From contig CAWKCY010000001.1 in the NCBI GenBank assembly GCA_963848195.1, forward strand, positions 362,926-426,925: DNA of 64,000 nt, given 5' to 3'. The position numbers and the translations under genes are program-made. This DNA comes from CAVQBP01 sp963848195 (GTDB lineage: Bacteria > Bacteroidota > Ignavibacteria > Ignavibacteriales > Ignavibacteriaceae). Every line of letters starts with the position of its first letter. Positions within the stretch are counted from its first letter, which is position 1. Of the stretch, positions 7,872-16,734 are shown in pieces. The notes under the pieces were generated by a model, which did not search any database, was not told where the DNA came from, and was given only the letters and a program-made list of their open reading frames with translations.

Positions 7872-10496
7872 ATGAAAAAAATTATTTATTTGTCCTTACT
7901 TTTTATTTCTCCTTCACTATATCCTCAAATCCATAATGATTCAGTCCTGCATCATGAAGATTATAAGGTAGTTGTACCTGATTCTAACTATAAAGCCGGA
8001 TGGCTTCACAAGATTTTCTTTGGTGCGCACTGGAGAGATTTATGGTCAACTCCTTTAAGGATTAAAGTTCTGGATTTAAATAAATTTGCCGGTGGCTTAA
8101 AACCTTTAAAAAAGGGAGGGGGACTTCAGACAAAATCTCTACGGCTTATGGGTAATGATGGAAAAGAATATAAATTCAGGTCTCTTGATAAAGATCCTTC
8201 TAAAACTTTACCCCCTGAATTACAGGAATCTCTTGCAGCTGATGTTTTTCAGGATCAGATAAGTTCTGCAAATCCTTTTGCTCCACTTGTTGTTGCCCCG
8301 ATTCTTAATGCTGTGGGAGTTCTACAGGCCGTTCCCGAACTTTGCATAATGCCTGATGATGCGAAACTTGGAAAGTTCAGAGAAGAATTTGGCGGGATTA
8401 TAGGGATGATTGAAATTCAACCTGAAGCAGATGATGATGAAGATGAGAGTTTTGCCGGTGCGGAAAAGGTAATAAGTACCTACAAACTTTTTAAAAAACT
8501 TGAAGATGACAATGATGAACATGTGAAAGCTACAGAATTCTTAAAAGCTAGATTAATTGATATTTTTGTAGGTGACTGGGACAGACATGTTGACCAATGG
8601 AGGTGGGCTCGTTTTGAAGAGAATGGAAAAAAAGTTTGGTATCCTATACCAAGGGATCGCGACCAGGCTTTTTCACGCTTCGATGGTCTATTCCCATGGA
8701 TTGCTACCGAATCTATTACTCAAATGAACAGCTTCTCATGCGCATATCCTAAAATTGAATCACTTACCTGGTCAGGAAGATATCTAGATAGAAAGTTCCT
8801 TGTCTCTATTGATAAACCACAATGGGATTCTGTTACTAATTATGTAGTGAAACATTTGACAGATTCCGTTATTGTTAATGCTGTAAAGCATTTACCTGAA
8901 GTAATATATCAAAAAGCCGGAGAAAAGATAATATCAGCTTTAAAGGATAGACGTGATAATCTTCAGAATGCTTCTGAGGCTTATTACAAGAATATTTCAA
9001 AGTATGTTGATATACGCGGTACCGATAAAGATGAATATGCAGAAATAGACCGGCTTGATGATCATCATGTTGAAGTAACCATTAGCAAAAGAGATAAAAA
9101 AACAGGCGAAAAGAAAAAATCGGTCCTGTTCCATAGAGTATTTGATGATGAGTATACAAAAGAAATTAGAGTTATGCTGCTCGATGGAGATGATTATGCA
9201 ATTGTTAAAGGAAAAGTTAATTCAAGTATTCCAGTTATTGTAGCAGGTGACGGTGATAGTGATGAACTCATTGACAGTTCTGAAGTTGAAGGCTACTCGT
9301 TGGGCTTTGTCCCCTTTATACCGCAGGCTGAGAAAAAGACTTATTTTTATGATGGAGGAAATAAAACCCGGTTTATTGAAGGGGCAAGTACTGTGCTAAA
9401 TAAGGAAAGTAATCCTAAATATGCTAATGATACGGCAAAATATGAACCGGTTGTTCAGGATTGGGGACATGATTGGCGTTTTGTACCATGGATTGCAGCT
9501 AACCCTGATGAAGGATTATTCCTTGGAGGGGGCCCAATTTTATATGAATTCGGTTTCAGAACTTCTCCCTATGTTTATAGGATGGAACTAAAAGCCGGTT
9601 TTGCATTTAAGCCACAGAGATTTAAGGTTAACTATCTTGGTGAATTTTATTCACTAATTAATGGTCCTAAAATTACTCTCCATGCTTTTGCTTCCGGAAT
9701 CGAAGTTCTTAATTTCTATGGATATGGTAATGAAACAAAGTTAGATAAGGGTCTTAAAAGAAATAACTTCTATAAGGTCAATCAGAAAGAATTTCTATTT
9801 GATCCGCAGATGGAATTTCTTTTGAATAGTACTCTAGATTTTACTCTCGGCCTTTCCGCTAAATATAATTCAACTGAAAAGGAAAATAATTCCTTAATAA
9901 CCCAGGCTCTTCCGTACGGCTCTAAAAATTTTCTACTTACCGGAATAAATATCGGATTCAAAATAGATGGGAGGGATAATTGGGTTATTCCAGGCAAAGG
10001 TTTTTTTGTTAATACAGCCGGGACTTTTTTCCCTTCAGTAAAAAAAGAACAAAATAGTTTCTCAAAAATAACCGGAGACGCCCGCTATTATTTATCCACT
10101 TCATCTCTTCCGTTATCGGCTATTGCACTCAGAGTTTACGGTGAAAAGAATTTCGGCAGATATCCTTTCTTTGAAGCCGCATTCTTAGGGGGAAATAATT
10201 TATTAAGAGGTTTTTCAAAGAATAGGTTTGCAGGAGATGCATGTTTTATGGGAAGTGCCGAAATTAGAATATACTTATTCAAGTTCTTTTTCCAGGTACC
10301 AATCTATCTGGGTATTACTGCTTTGGATGATATAGGGAAGGTTTTTGTTTCAGATTCGGATTCAAGAATATGGCATAACTCCTACGGCGGTGGAATATGG
10401 TTCTCTATTATAAATCCCGCATTTCTTTTTTCTGTAAATTATGCTAAATCAAATGAAGATTCAGGTATTTATTTTACAAGCGGTTTCCCTTTTTAG
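7872..10496 (+). CDS. BamA/TamA-type outer membrane barrel with kinase-like N-terminal domain
   Basis: 874 aa with a signal peptide (MKKIIYLSLLFISPSLYPQ). The C-terminal 330 or so residues are amphipathic beta strands ending in a 16-strand-type surface-antigen/BamA domain (FLGGNNLLRGF, then GGIWFSI and a terminal aromatic Phe). The N-terminal half (about 45-400) contains VGDWDRHVDQWRW (Asp235, Asp237, His239) and PRDRDQAF (Asp262, Asp264). This pair resembles the catalytic loop and metal-binding motif of HipA/FAM20-type protein kinases (DRH..N, then D). Residues 370-500 form a linker rich in acidic and polar strands. It is probably exported to the periplasm with the barrel in the outer membrane. 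Its role is unknown; kinase activity is an inference from the motifs only. Confidence 0.8.
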   Translation: MKKIIYLSLLFISPSLYPQIHNDSVLHHEDYKVVVPDSNYKAGWLHKIFFGAHWRDLWSTPLRIKVLDLNKFAGGLKPLKKGGGLQTKSLRLMGNDGKEYKFRSLDKDPSKTLPPELQESLAADVFQDQISSANPFAPLVVAPILNAVGVLQAVPELCIMPDDAKLGKFREEFGGIIGMIEIQPEADDDEDESFAGAEKVISTYKLFKKLEDDNDEHVKATEFLKARLIDIFVGDWDRHVDQWRWARFEENGKKVWYPIPRDRDQAFSRFDGLFPWIATESITQMNSFSCAYPKIESLTWSGRYLDRKFLVSIDKPQWDSVTNYVVKHLTDSVIVNAVKHLPEVIYQKAGEKIISALKDRRDNLQNASEAYYKNISKYVDIRGTDKDEYAEIDRLDDHHVEVTISKRDKKTGEKKKSVLFHRVFDDEYTKEIRVMLLDGDDYAIVKGKVNSSIPVIVAGDGDSDELIDSSEVEGYSLGFVPFIPQAEKKTYFYDGGNKTRFIEGASTVLNKESNPKYANDTAKYEPVVQDWGHDWRFVPWIAANPDEGLFLGGGPILYEFGFRTSPYVYRMELKAGFAFKPQRFKVNYLGEFYSLINGPKITLHAFASGIEVLNFYGYGNETKLDKGLKRNNFYKVNQKEFLFDPQMEFLLNSTLDFTLGLSAKYNSTEKENNSLITQALPYGSKNFLLTGINIGFKIDGRDNWVIPGKGFFVNTAGTFFPSVKKEQNSFSKITGDARYYLSTSSLPLSAIALRVYGEKNFGRYPFFEAAFLGGNNLLRGFSKNRFAGDACFMGSAEIRIYLFKFFFQVPIYLGITALDDIGKVFVSDSDSRIWHNSYGGGIWFSIINPAFLFSVNYAKSNEDSGIYFTSGFPF

Positions 10497-10526
10497 GTGA
10501 ATTACATGGATGTAGTGAAGATATGA

Positions 10527-10625
10527 AAGAACAGAAAAAACCGTTAAAACGGTTCACAAAAGTTTTGTTATTACTTCATTAATCCAACAGTTAAAACTGT
10601 TGGTTAATGATATTGCACTGGCTCT
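10527..10625. repeat. Double palindrome, second copy of the 7.74 kb element
   Basis: Contains AACCGTT-aa-AACGGTT at 10539-10554 and CCAACAGTTA plus its complement at 10584-10603, followed by TTAATGATATTGCACTGGCTC. The order (small stem, CAAAAGTTTTGTTATTACTTCA, large stem, TTAATGATAT tail) repeats that at 7741-7825. It lies just before the cyclase start. Confidence 0.7.
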
Positions 10626-10652
10626 GACTAACTTCGTTTTTAATTATTCTAA

Positions 10653-11780
10653 TTGAAGAATTCAAAAAAAATATTACCGTTCGATTTAACTCCCACTGTT
10701 AGATCCAAGCTTAAGACTATTTTATTAATTAGCTTATCAGGAATTATTATAGGTGTTCTTTATGCTAATTTTACATTTGGGTTTGTTCTTTACAGGGTTT
10801 ATAAAGGTGCGCTGATAGGATTCTTAATAACCTCCATTAGTTCCACAGTCGAAATATTTGTTTTTCATCCAAAGTTTAAGCGTCTTAACTTTTCGATTGA
10901 GCTTCTTACGAGAACTTTATTTTATATTCTTCTAATATCCTTTTCTACAATCTTTGTTGTTGTTGTCCATGAAAGTATAGATAATAATACCGGAATAATT
11001 ACAACTATAAACGGTGCATATTTCAGAAAGTTTATAACCGGAGATTTTATCGCTATTTTTTTATTTGCCGTTGTAATCAGCTTGACCTTAAATTTCCTAT
11101 GGCAGATAAATAGAATGCTCGGTAAAAATGTACTTGTAAATGTTATGCTGGGAAAATACAGGAGACCAAAACTTGAACAAAGAGTATTCATGTTCCTAGA
11201 TATAAAATCCTCAACTACTCTTGGTGAAACTCTGGGAGCATATGAATACAGCAGCTTATTGCAGGACTTTTTCTATGATATTACAGATCCGGTTATTGAA
11301 ACAAAAGGGGAAGTGTACCAATATATCGGAGATGAGGTGGTTCTAACCTGGAAAATAAATAAAAAAATCCTTTTCGAATATTCCATCATTTGTTTTTTTA
11401 ATATAAAAAACAAAATAAAAATGAGGGGGGATTATTATATCGAAAAATACGGAGTTGTTCCAGATTTCAAAGCAGGAGCTCATTGGGGAGAGGCAGTTGT
11501 TACTGAAGTCGGTGACTTAAAAAAAGAAATTGTCTTCCATGGAGATACTGTAAATACAACTGCAAGAATTAGAACTGAAGCTGGTCAGCAGAAACGGGAT
11601 TTAATAATTTCAGGTACTCTTCTTTCTAAAATTTCTGACGAGTTCAAAAGGAATATATTCATTGAAGAAATCGGTAATATTAAATTAAAAGGAAAAGAAA
11701 AGGAAGTTAATCTATTTAGTATAAAAAAATCTGTTGATAGTTCTATCAAAAACAAAAATAAAACTTTTTCAATTCTTTAA
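10653..11780 (+). CDS. Membrane-anchored class III nucleotide cyclase
   Basis: 375 aa. Four hydrophobic helices (about 22-42, 54-72, 88-107 and 131-153) anchor a cytoplasmic class III cyclase domain (about 175-360). Metal-binding Asp183 lies in FMFLDIKSSTT and Asp227 in YIGDEVVLTW; transition-state Asn301 and Arg305 lie in NTTAR; the closing KLKGK motif is present. A homodimer would be needed for catalysis. The start is TTG at 10653, as no ATG lies near. It is a paralogue of the split cyclase at 4782-5901. It converges with the broken SdiA-regulated gene, whose 3' end overlaps it by 12 bp. Product nucleotide and partner are unknown; the HD-PycTM gene at 6323 is a candidate responder. Confidence 0.93.
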   Translation: MKNSKKILPFDLTPTVRSKLKTILLISLSGIIIGVLYANFTFGFVLYRVYKGALIGFLITSISSTVEIFVFHPKFKRLNFSIELLTRTLFYILLISFSTIFVVVVHESIDNNTGIITTINGAYFRKFITGDFIAIFLFAVVISLTLNFLWQINRMLGKNVLVNVMLGKYRRPKLEQRVFMFLDIKSSTTLGETLGAYEYSSLLQDFFYDITDPVIETKGEVYQYIGDEVVLTWKINKKILFEYSIICFFNIKNKIKMRGDYYIEKYGVVPDFKAGAHWGEAVVTEVGDLKKEIVFHGDTVNTTARIRTEAGQQKRDLIISGTLLSKISDEFKRNIFIEEIGNIKLKGKEKEVNLFSIKKSVDSSIKNKNKTFSIL

Positions 11781-12608
11781 CTTATAAATCGTAACAGTTC
11801 CATGTCCTCCTCTTCCTTCATCGCTTATTAACATCTTCATATCCTTAGTAAAAGTAATACCTTCAGGTTGTTTATGATCTATTGCTGGATAATAATACTC
11901 CAGCTATAATTTTACCTTCCGGCGTTACTTCGATTAAAGCTTTAACATGAGAGCTTAAAATAAAAAATGTACCTGTTTCGGGATTTCGCTCTATTGCCGA
12001 AGGAGAGAAATTTTTCATACCGTATTTCTTATCGAGAATTTCAAGTGATAAAAGAAATCGTGGTTTGGCTTCTAATTTTTTCTCTTTCAGATTGAATGAA
12101 TAAATAGCTCTATAGCCATTATACCTTTTACCCGGATATCCTTTACATGCAGCTAATAGGGAATTAGTATTCGGGTCATAACACAATCCTTCGATATTAT
12201 AACTCACTGTCAATCCCGTCCTGTATATTTTATATTTAGAGCTTTTTTTATCCTTTGCCTCATTGAATTCATAAATATCTCCCGAGCTGAGCTATCAGAT
12301 AGAATTTATCATTTACAATTGCAATTCCTTCGAAGTCTCTGTTAGGTATTGGTTTTCCGATTGCAAATTTCTTTTTAATCATCTCCTTTAGTATAATCAA
12401 TTTGATATACGATCCCTCTTTCATCGTCATGAGTAAAAATATTTCCCTCTTCCGAAATAGCCAATCCGGATATTTCCCTTAAATAACCCGGCAGTTTAAT
12501 CTGTTTCCCTTCTTTCAAATTATAATCTTTTAGATTCGATTGGGGTATTAAAAAGCCGGAACTGAATAGAAGGATTAAAATGATTTGAATAAAAATATAA
12601 AATTTCAT
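11769..12608 (-). pseudogene. SdiA-regulated family protein, broken by three frameshifts
   Basis: Exported protein of the SdiA-regulated (PF06977-like) beta-propeller family, in pieces. A signal peptide and LPGYLREISGLAIS open the gene (12608-12375). A second frame supplies PIPNRDFEGIAIVNDKFYLI. A third gives NIEGLCYDP to about 11875, and the end (QPEGITFTKDMKMLISDEG) is again out of frame and stops at 11769. Shifts lie near 12380, 12288 and 11875. The one near 12288 is a 4-bp insertion: removing GCTC restores YLISSGDIYEF. That is not a homopolymer slip and argues for true decay. Such proteins bind at the cell surface or periplasm; their activity is poorly known. It follows the TolB-cyclase gene on the same strand. 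Confidence 0.8.
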
Positions 12609-12637
12609 TTAACTAAATTGTTAATTAAAAAATGATT

Positions 12638-14590
12638 TTATTTACTGAGCCCGATCTTTTTCATAATAGCTTCAAAACGTTTATCGGTTCTTAAATCTTT
12701 CCAACCCGGATGTTTTCCAATGAAAAGAATACCTCCATTCCTTTCTTCCATTGCTCTTTCAAGGTAATAAAAAACTTTATCGTAGTCTCCTAATCCTTTA
12801 TAAACTAAAGCATAATCAAAGTTTACGGAAATATTCGGATCCGATTCTTCTCTTTCTTTTATCTTAATTAAACATTCTTCCGCAGCTTCCTTATTTCCCA
12901 GTAAAGCGTATGCAAAACCAATTGGTGCCTGTCCTTTAAATCCTTTTAAATCATCACCGCATTTCTCTTTTGCCTTTACAAATATTTCAAGTCCTTTTTT
13001 ATAATCTCCTTCAAATAAATAAACAAAACCTAAATTCCAGATTGCACTCCTGAAATTCGGATCAAGTTCCAAGGTCTTTTGAAATTGTTTCTTTGCATCT
13101 TCAAACCTTTCGGCAAATATTAAATTTTCACCGAGAGTGTTATTTATGACTAAAGATAGTGGGTCCAGGTTATGTGCCTTAACGATTTCTTCAATACATT
13201 CATCTATATTCCCTACAGCTCTTAGAAATAATGAATATGTATAGTGAACGTATGCCGCACCCGGATTTAGTTCCATTGCGGTTTTAAATGATCTTAATGA
13301 ACCCTTCCAGTCCCAATCATAAAACATTTTTACCAAAGCAAGAGCAATATGAGATTCTGTCAATTCCCTATCCATATCAAGTGCTTTTAATGCATATTGC
13401 TTTGCATATTCATATGCCGTTTTTGATTTCATACTACCGGTAGCAGCTAATACCAGGTAGGCATTTGATAATCCTGAATAGGGGAGAGCACAATTTGAAT
13501 CTTTTTTTAATGATTCATTAAAATATTTTATTGATTTTGCAACATCTTCCGGTGTCCATTTATAAAAATAAAACATCCCCTTTAAATATTCGTTATATGC
13601 TTCAAGGTTGGCTGTAGGAGTTCTTACTAATGATTCACTTGCTGACTTATCTGCAAGTCTTTCACGCAGCTTATTTGCGATTTTTCTTGAAATTTCATCC
13701 TGAACTTCAAAAATATCTTCCAGGTTTCGATTAAATACTTCAGACCAGATATGATATCCATCCGAAGTGTTGATCAACTGAGCTGTTATTCTAACCCTGT
13801 TGCCGGCCTTCCTTACACTACCTTCCAGAACTGAATTTACGTTCAATTTTGTTCCAATTTCCCTTATATCCTCGTTCTTTCCTTTAAAGGCAAAAGATGA
13901 AGTCCTCGATGTAACTTTTAATCCTTCAACTCTTGTTAGTGCGTTCAATATTTCTTCGGTTATTCCATCGCTGAAATATTCATTTTCAGGATCTGTACTC
14001 ATGTTAATAAAAGGGAGCACTGCGATACTGTTTTTCTCGTCATAACCGGATTTTATCTTTAATTGAAGCTGTGAAGGAACTTTAAGTCCGCTATTTGTTA
14101 ATGCAAAAATTTCAATTGGACTTTTTACATTTTTTAACTTATAATGACCTAAAGTTTCTGCTGATAAAGAAGGATGGTTCTTAATCTCATCATATAATTT
14201 ATCTGAGATTAAAACAGCACCTGAAATAGAAAGATTCTCAATCCGGGATGCTATATTTACTCCGTCCCCGTAAACTCCTTCATCATCATAAACTATATCA
14301 CCTGAATGTATGCCAATTCTTAACTGTACAACCGGTTCTTTCTGAAGTTCCTGCTGTATTTCAACCGCACATAATACAGATTCTATAGCACTGCCAAATA
14401 TTATTAATGTACCATCCCCATAATATTGTAATATCTTACCTTGATGTTTGGTAATTATTTCTTCCAGCACATTTCTATGCCGGTCCCTCAAAAATTTGGC
14501 TTTATTTTCATCCTCCTGCATTAATGCTGTGTAGCCGACCATATCTGTAAACATTATTGCAGCCAGCATCCTTATAGATGAAATATTCAT
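12638..14590 (-). CDS. Class III cyclase fused to TolB-like domain and TPR repeats
   Basis: 650 aa, cytoplasmic, with no signal or membrane helix. Residues 5-165 are a class III cyclase domain with Asp16 (AAIMFTDMVGY), Asp59 (YYGDG), and Asn112 and Arg116 (GDGVNIASRIE). Residues 186-310 match the FlgO/TolB-like N-terminal domain (SIAVLPFINMS, YFSDGITEEILN, LEGSVRKAGNRVRITAQLI). About 330-645 are TPR repeats. This exact architecture is widespread in Bacteroidota and relatives and is presumed to couple cyclic nucleotide production to protein-protein sensing. It is transcribed away from the LuxR-type gene; the 183-bp gap between them holds both promoters. Confidence 0.94.
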   Translation of the reverse strand: MNISSIRMLAAIMFTDMVGYTALMQEDENKAKFLRDRHRNVLEEIITKHQGKILQYYGDGTLIIFGSAIESVLCAVEIQQELQKEPVVQLRIGIHSGDIVYDDEGVYGDGVNIASRIENLSISGAVLISDKLYDEIKNHPSLSAETLGHYKLKNVKSPIEIFALTNSGLKVPSQLQLKIKSGYDEKNSIAVLPFINMSTDPENEYFSDGITEEILNALTRVEGLKVTSRTSSFAFKGKNEDIREIGTKLNVNSVLEGSVRKAGNRVRITAQLINTSDGYHIWSEVFNRNLEDIFEVQDEISRKIANKLRERLADKSASESLVRTPTANLEAYNEYLKGMFYFYKWTPEDVAKSIKYFNESLKKDSNCALPYSGLSNAYLVLAATGSMKSKTAYEYAKQYALKALDMDRELTESHIALALVKMFYDWDWKGSLRSFKTAMELNPGAAYVHYTYSLFLRAVGNIDECIEEIVKAHNLDPLSLVINNTLGENLIFAERFEDAKKQFQKTLELDPNFRSAIWNLGFVYLFEGDYKKGLEIFVKAKEKCGDDLKGFKGQAPIGFAYALLGNKEAAEECLIKIKEREESDPNISVNFDYALVYKGLGDYDKVFYYLERAMEERNGGILFIGKHPGWKDLRTDKRFEAIMKKIGLSK

Positions 14591-14773
14591 TCGAATTACT
14601 TAATTATTATTTCAATTTTGTAAAAAAAGATAAGTAGCCCTTCCAAATTTAATTTTTAATACTATCAACAACAACCCAAACTACAGCCAACATCCCAGAA
14701 CCAACTCCAATTATATAACTTGAAGTAATAGAACTCATTATTTATATTTAATCTTAATAAAATTAAAATAATC

Positions 14774-15418
14774 ATGGCTGAAATAGTTATTGCAGATGAC
14801 ATATACTTAGCAAGACAGGGCTTAAAAAGCGTTATTGGGAATAATTCCAATAAAATAACCGGTGAAATTAGAAATGGTTCGGAATTCTGGGCTAAGGTTC
14901 AGGAATTGAAACCGGACGTATTAATATTAGGTTATAATTATGAAAATATGATAAATATTTCTGATTTATCTAAAATAAAGCTCCTTTCTCAGGATACTAA
15001 ATTGCTTATAATCTCTGATGGTAATGAGAATATTAAAATTTTGAATGCTATTAAATTAGGAGTAACCGGTTATTTAACAGCTGAATGTAATGGTGAAGAA
15101 ATATTGAAAGCAATCGAGGCTATTTCAAAAGGAGAAAAGTTTTTTTGCAATAAAATACTCGATGTTATCCTGGAGAAGAACTTTGAAAATGATAATAATA
15201 AAGAAATTAAGGACAATTTAACTGAAAGAGAAATTGAAATAATTAAATTAATTACTGAAAAGTATTCAAATCAGGAAATTGCCGAAAAATTATTTATCAG
15301 CATTCATACCGTTTATACTCATCGAAAGAATATAATGAAAAAACTTCAGCTTAAATCCCCCATAGAGTTAATATTATATGCCATCGATTCCGGCATAATT
15401 CAGCCATACCAAAATTAG
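14774..15418 (+). CDS. LuxR/NarL-type regulator with atypical receiver
   Basis: 214 aa. Residues 1-120 fold as a response-regulator receiver: the acidic pair Asp8-Asp9 is present (IVIADDIYLARQG). The phospho-acceptor position after DVLIL is Gly53 instead of Asp, and the conserved Lys of the GYL.K motif is also absent (GYLTAE). Residues 148-210 are a GerE/LuxR helix-turn-helix (LTEREIEIIKLI, SNQEIAEKLFISIHTVYTHR). It should therefore bind DNA without classical phosphorylation, perhaps through constitutive dimerisation or a ligand. No histidine kinase is adjacent. Targets are unknown; a perfect hairpin follows at 15497. Confidence 0.9.
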   Translation: MAEIVIADDIYLARQGLKSVIGNNSNKITGEIRNGSEFWAKVQELKPDVLILGYNYENMINISDLSKIKLLSQDTKLLIISDGNENIKILNAIKLGVTGYLTAECNGEEILKAIEAISKGEKFFCNKILDVILEKNFENDNNKEIKDNLTEREIEIIKLITEKYSNQEIAEKLFISIHTVYTHRKNIMKKLQLKSPIELILYAIDSGIIQPYQN

Positions 15419-15722
15419 GTATGTGAATACCTAATTCTTGCAAAATAATTTACCCAACACTGCTATTGCGCAAAGAATAGAAATACAATAGTTTTATTAT
15501 TAAGATTTAGTCTTAATAACGGAACTAAAGGTGGCAAAATTTAGAGAATGAGATTCTTCACTCCACTTCGTTCCGTTCAGAATGACAATATTTGCGTAAC
15601 TTCAATTAATAATTAAATATTTCAACTTTGAAATAGGCTGCAAATTTGTGTTAATTGTTTAACACCCTATTAAGGACAAAAATTATTATATTATTCACAG
15701 GATACCAGTTTAACAAGAAAAT
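15419..15722. repeat. Intergenic region with hairpin and TTCAGAATGACA repeat
   Basis: No gene. A perfect stem at 15497-15519 (TTATTAAGA-tttag-TCTTAATAA) may end the LuxR transcript or be an operator. At 15549-15590 lies a member of the dispersed GAGATTCTTC...CGTTCAGAATGACA repeat that occurs in intergenic DNA of many bacteria. The FTR1 promoter must lie in 15600-15720 but is not recognisable. Confidence 0.55.
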
Positions 15723-16661
15723 TTGGATTTAATGAAAAGCAAAACAGTTTTAATAATTATAGGTTCGCTTTTAATAGTTGGAGTAATTATCTGGCAGGCT
15801 CTGGTCTTTTCCGGTGTCCCGGACCCTGAAGCAAAAAATTTAAGTAGTCTTGCAGCCATTCTTAGCTGCAGTCTGCTGGTTTTTAGGGAAGGACTGGAAG
15901 CCATTTTAGTTCTTTCCGCAATTACAGCTACTGTTAAAAGAAAACAGCAGAAGAATTATGATAAAGGGATCGCCGTTGGCAGCGGGTTAGGTATTGCTGC
16001 CTCAATCGCAACCTGGTTTATTGTAGTGGCAATTCTTTCCGATATTGATTTGCCCGAGCTCGATATTCAGGCAGCAACCGGCTTGCTTGCTATTATTGTT
16101 TTACTGCTGGTTATGAATTGGTTTTTTCACAAGGTTTATTGGACCGGATGGATCACGCATCATACTAATAGGGGAAGACGCCTGATTAAATCTAAAGATA
16201 AAAGTACATACCGTTTATTCCAGGGATTTATTCTCCTCGGCTTTACTGCAATTTATAGGGAGGGATTTGAAATTGTATTGTTCCTCCAGCAATTAAGACT
16301 TAAAGACGGTAATGATATAGTCTTAATCGGGCTGATAATCGGTATATTTCTAACTGCTATTGTTGCAGTTCTTACTTTCATTGCCCATGAACATCTCCCT
16401 TATAAGAAAATGCTTATTCTTACGGGTGTCATGCTTGGTATTGTTCTTCTGGTAATGGTTGGTGAAAGTGTGCAGGAAATGCAGCAGGCTAATTGGATAC
16501 CCACTACTCCTATTAACTTATCTTTGCCCTCCTGGATGGGGATGTGGTTTGCGGTCTTTCCGAATTTACAAGGAATTTTATCACAGTTTGCGGCAGTAAT
16601 AATAGTTTTAGGCTCTTATACTATTGCGCAGTATAGAAGCTATAATAAATCATTTCACTAG
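15723..16661 (+). CDS. FTR1-family iron permease
   Basis: 312 aa integral membrane protein of the FTR1/EfeU iron-permease family (about seven helices). The two diagnostic REXXE motifs are visible: REGLE at residues 55-59 and REGFE at 179-183; these bind iron during transport. The first helix is preceded by an extra N-terminal helix (8-29). Start is TTG 15723 or ATG 15732; neither has a strong ribosome site. The protein should import iron across the inner membrane. No EfeO/EfeB partner is nearby; instead an OprB-like porin follows 73 bp downstream on the same strand, suggesting a two-gene unit. Confidence 0.93.
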   Translation: MDLMKSKTVLIIIGSLLIVGVIIWQALVFSGVPDPEAKNLSSLAAILSCSLLVFREGLEAILVLSAITATVKRKQQKNYDKGIAVGSGLGIAASIATWFIVVAILSDIDLPELDIQAATGLLAIIVLLLVMNWFFHKVYWTGWITHHTNRGRRLIKSKDKSTYRLFQGFILLGFTAIYREGFEIVLFLQQLRLKDGNDIVLIGLIIGIFLTAIVAVLTFIAHEHLPYKKMLILTGVMLGIVLLVMVGESVQEMQQANWIPTTPINLSLPSWMGMWFAVFPNLQGILSQFAAVIIVLGSYTIAQYRSYNKSFH

Positions 16662-16734
16662 AAGTTCAAACTAAACTTCCTAAATAAACATGAATCATCG
16701 AGTTAATTGTAATACCGGGAAATGAAAGAGATAA

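Noticed and set aside
14665..14850. 61-codon minus-strand frame
   Set aside because: Overlaps the start of the LuxR-type gene on the other strand and shows no recognisable protein.
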